A DNA stretch of 64,000 nt. Origin: Oxytricha trifallax (Eukaryota > Ciliophora > Spirotrichea > Sporadotrichida > Oxytrichidae). A program made the translations under genes and the position numbers. Within the stretch, counting starts at the first letter, position 1, and each line of letters begins with the position of its first letter. Shown here piece by piece: positions 61,310 to 64,000 of the stretch. Under the pieces are notes generated by a model that searched no databases, was not told where the DNA came from, and saw nothing but the letters and a program-made list of their open reading frames with translations. The stretch is taken from the NCBI GenBank assembly GCA_000711775.1, contig ARYC01017891.1:1-64000 (forward strand), written 5' to 3'.

Positions 61310-62300
61310 ACAAGTACCATATTGTATAGGTTATCAGAAATTTAACTACCACTAATATAAATAATCATTATTTAATTTAATTTACAAATTAAAATGTGTC
61401 CTAAAATATTATTATCAGTCAAAATAAATGAAAGATTGTAATTTAATAATATAATTATTAAAGAGGCTAAGAAGATTTTAATAAAATTGTAAAAGTAATG
61501 TGCTATTCTTTAGTTGAAATAATTTTAATATATATAAAGCAATATTTTCATGTTTGATTTCAAATATAGTAGATTAGTCTAAATTTTCTTATGTATCAAC
61601 GAATACTTTCCTACTATATATTAAATGCATATTATTTGAGGATAAAATTTAAATTTTTAAGATTTAATTTTATTCAAAGTTTTTATTCTATCTCTATAAT
61701 TTAAAATATATTTATTAGCTGTTTAATAATCGTATCATTTAATTTAAAAAAATTAACACAAAAATAAACCAAAAGCAAAATATAAGTGACTTTAAAATAT
61801 TACTCTGGACATCAATGATTTGGTCTGGATTAATTTAATTTTAAATTTATAGAAAAAAGTATATTGATTTTTTATCCCTAAAATAGTTAGCCAAAATTAT
61901 TAATAAAGTAGTTAAATTATCCTTAAATTTTTTCTAATAAAAAATGTATTAATTTATTATTAAAAAAAACTAAAGACATTTCTATGTACTTAAAAGAAAT
62001 TGATTGTATTTGGAAAAATGCTTAATCTTTCGTACTCGTGAAAAACAAAAATGATTTTGATTATTTAGAAAATTATAGTTCAATTTTTAGATGTAATTAG
62101 CATGATATTATCAAAATAATAAGTATTATTTCATTAATATTAGAAAATTTATTTATTTTTCCAAATTTACATGATTTTTTACAAACTAAATTCCTAGTGA
62201 AAGTAAAAAACAATATTTAAAGCAATTTAAAGGTGTCTAAAACTTAATGATCTAAAATAAAATAAATTTATCATTCCCTAGTTTGTATTAAAATCAAACT
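61310..62300. other. AT-rich DNA, no feature seen
   Basis: Nothing coding-like or repeated was recognised between the M2 MITE and the GC-rich island. Confidence 0.4.
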
Positions 62301-62304
62301 TTCA

Positions 62305-62800
62305 TTCTTAGTCGTGACGAAGACGTATCTGAGTGAGTGGACGTGCCAATTCCGTGAAGAGGCTGTCATGATGTAAAAAACTCATAAAAAGCCACTTCCG
62401 CTATCACCTAGTTTTCCTCATGAATCAAGATGTTGATAGAGCCAAACTTGAACAACAGAACTCTAGAATTCAACTACCAGCTGAGAAAAGTAATCCCTAT
62501 CCTTTCGCTGTGGTAGCTTTAGCACCCCTAATCAGATGTAGAAGAAAAATCTTTATCTTTAGCTTCAATGGTTTTCGTCTTCTCACTTTAGAAGTCAAAG
62601 CGTACCTTCATCCTCCTCCCTATTACCTAAAAGCTGAACTCAAGCCAGGTGACTCATCTAAAGCAGGGAAATCCTAGGATCCTAGCCCACTCGAGGAGTG
62701 TAGGAGCTGGGAGATTGAACCCCGCTGACTGGTCCCACATGCGTTGCACTCAGCAGCCCATTACTTTCCCACATTTCTCCTTTGTGTAGTAGAAAGCTCT
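62305..62800. other. GC-rich island of unknown origin with an 85-codon ORF
   Basis: About 500 bp of near-even base composition with sharp edges in DNA that is otherwise over 75% AT. The plus strand has an ORF at 62420-62677 starting MNQDVDRAKLEQQNSRIQLP and ending SSKAGKS at a TAG, open in the standard code; it lacks the AT-biased codons of the other genes. The minus strand contains GGGGTTCAATCTCCC near 62705-62720, which looks like a tRNA T-arm or B-box, but I cannot fold a full tRNA. It might be a conserved non-ciliate-like segment, a SINE-like repeat or assembly contamination. Confidence 0.4.
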
Positions 62801-63001
62801 ATTAGAAAGTCCTAAGTGAGATTGGTACCTCACCTAGCAATTAACTTTCTAATTTAACAATTGTTTAAATTTAGCTTTCATTTTCATAAAATCCATAAAA
62901 AACCCTAAAATTTTAATTTTACGTAGTTTTTTTTCAAAATTCAATTTATTATAATAAGAATGTTTTAGGCTTAGGGTTGCAATTTTATGTGTTTTCTCAA
63001 A

Positions 63002-63620
63002 TCAAGTTTAAACTATAAATATATTTATGAATTTACTCTTGTCATCTTTTTCATATAGATAAAGTCTTTTAATAATCAATCCCCATATCTCTTAAAATAT
63101 TTTTGAATGATAAATTTAACGTTTACTTTTTTTATATTTTATATAGGGCTTTTATGATCTAGAAATAAAATTTAATCTGAGTATAAGAATTAAGTTTTAA
63201 GAAGACATAATATTAGTAGCATTAATAAACTTCAAGTTAAAAAATGATTACTGACTTTTATTACCTAAATCATAAATTCTTTTCCTTATTTGATTTCGTA
63301 AAAATTTAGTAGACTTTTCCTCTTTGATCACCTAAATTAATATTTGCTTATTCATTAAAATTTTTGAATCACTGAAAAGATACTTTCTATCAACTTCAAA
63401 GCTAAAGTATTTATTTTTATTAAATATCTCGGCAAATTGCTGTACCACTCTCAATTGAAACTTTTATATCTCTCCAATCTTCTTTTGAGAATCATACTAA
63501 AGTTTTTCATATATTTAATTAATTAAAAGTTTTAAGCTTTGAGTGTTATTATAGATAGTCAAATCTTGTAAAGCTTGACATATTAAAAAAATCAGCTTTC
63601 GTAGATAAATTAGTAAATAG
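63002..63620 (-). CDS. Large unrecognised coding block, about 200 codons
   Basis: The longest frame in the ciliate code: open on the minus strand from about 63620 to a TGA at 63002-63004. It is strongly protein-like, helical and Lys/Gln-rich: QSLKLLINQIYEKLQYDSQK, VVQQFAEIFNKNKYFSFEVD, QVIKEEKSTKFLRNQIRKRI and KIFQEIWGLIIKRLYLYEKD. More than a dozen glutamines are TAA or TAG. IIKRLYLYEKDD loosely resembles the IIKKLFLYNKK that follows the second membrane block in gene 1, and the position upstream of the gene 5 tail would fit, so it may be part of gene 5. It could also be an unrelated gene. No start was fixed. Confidence 0.55.
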
Positions 63621-63802
63621 ATTGTTAATCTAGATTTTATATTTTCAAATAATTTAATTACTGTCTAATTTTATATAATTTACAAGTGCATCATAGAATT
63701 AGTATTTTAAGATTTAGCTTTAGAAGTTAACCGTTAAACATTTAAAATACATTTATAAGTTAAATTATCAAAGAGAATAATTTAATTAATGCAATCGATA
63801 TC

Positions 63803-64000
63803 ATGCACTTTAAGCAAGAAAGTTTTAGCAAGATGTTTTTCAAGTATAATATTTGAAGAGATATTCAACATGATTTTTATGAAAAACTTATTTTACAAGA
63901 GGAAGCTTTACAGAACTATAAGTATACTTACTACAAGAAAGGTTCCAGTTTCTGGTCAGTAGTTTCCGATGGGTAGATCAAAAGAATTTCAGTAAAGCCA
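63803..64000 (+). CDS. Partial plus-strand ORF running off the right edge
   Basis: The ATG at 63803 (MHFKQESFSKMFFKYNI) meets TGA at 63854. The same frame then continues RDIQHDFYEKLILQEEALQN, YKYTYYKKGSSFWSVVSDG and on to the end of the window. The last 150 bases are clearly coding-like. The TGA could mark a junction, a decayed tryptophan codon, or simply 5' untranslated sequence before a start further on. No homolog is known to me. Confidence 0.5.

Noticed and set aside
62700-62790. tRNA gene on the minus strand
   Set aside because: Only a T-arm-like box is present; I could not form acceptor, D and anticodon arms around it.
1-64000. Scrambled MDS order in the array genes
   Set aside because: All recognised blocks follow protein order on one strand, so no inversion or permutation is needed.
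1-64000. LTR retroelements, Polintons or CRISPR arrays
   Set aside because: No long direct terminal repeats, reverse transcriptase, capsid-like genes or spaced short repeats were seen; the repeats present are inverted and DNA-transposon-like.

Overview
The window is germline (micronuclear) DNA of a spirotrichous ciliate, most likely an Oxytricha-type stichotrich. Four things point there: it is very AT-rich; its reading frames use TAA and TAG as glutamine and end at TGA; it carries four TBE (telomere-bearing element) transposons whose ends are C4A4 telomere-like repeats; and its genes are broken into short coding blocks (MDSs) separated by AT-rich spacers (IESs), some bounded by short direct repeats (pointers). 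Read with the standard code it looks almost gene-free.

The backbone is a head-to-tail array of at least four, probably five, paralogous genes on the minus strand: gene 1 (<1-5490), gene 2 (10859-18359), gene 3 (18960-28965), gene 4 (34017-57871) and the 3' part of gene 5 (58982 to about 60390 or beyond). They encode a multi-pass membrane protein of a type common in ciliates: an N-terminal FGHPI motif, a first membrane segment starting FGGIVT, a cysteine-bearing outer region, a second membrane region with a TGGFM-like motif, and a charged tail. Genes 1 and 2 form one close pair; genes 3, 4 and 5 form another group. Coding blocks are collinear, not scrambled.

The genes differ mainly in what has inserted into them. 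Gene 4 is about 24 kb because it holds TBE B (with a foldback element inside it), TBE C (with TBE D nested in it), a long foldback element, several MITEs and an opposite-strand ORF. Two MITEs cut one coding block of gene 4 that is continuous in genes 3 and 5. In both cases removing the MITE plus one copy of its 8-9 bp target duplication restores the frame, so the duplication can act as a pointer. A 7.6-kb insertion in gene 4 is likewise bounded by ATCTTTACA.

Between and inside the genes lie (a) long near-perfect palindromes (383-1150 bp) with an ORF reading outward in most arms, one of them carrying in each arm a 112-codon gene with a 34-nt intron; (b) small MITE families; (c) richer-composition islands with coding-like frames on the plus strand (5.9, 13.7, 39.5, 57.1 and 63.8 kb) that may be germline-limited genes or MDSs of other chromosomes; and (d) a GC-rich unexplained island at 62.3-62.8 kb. 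No rRNA, clear tRNA, CRISPR or LTR element was seen. Coordinates of coding blocks are approximate because MDS/IES junctions cannot be fixed without the macronuclear sequence.
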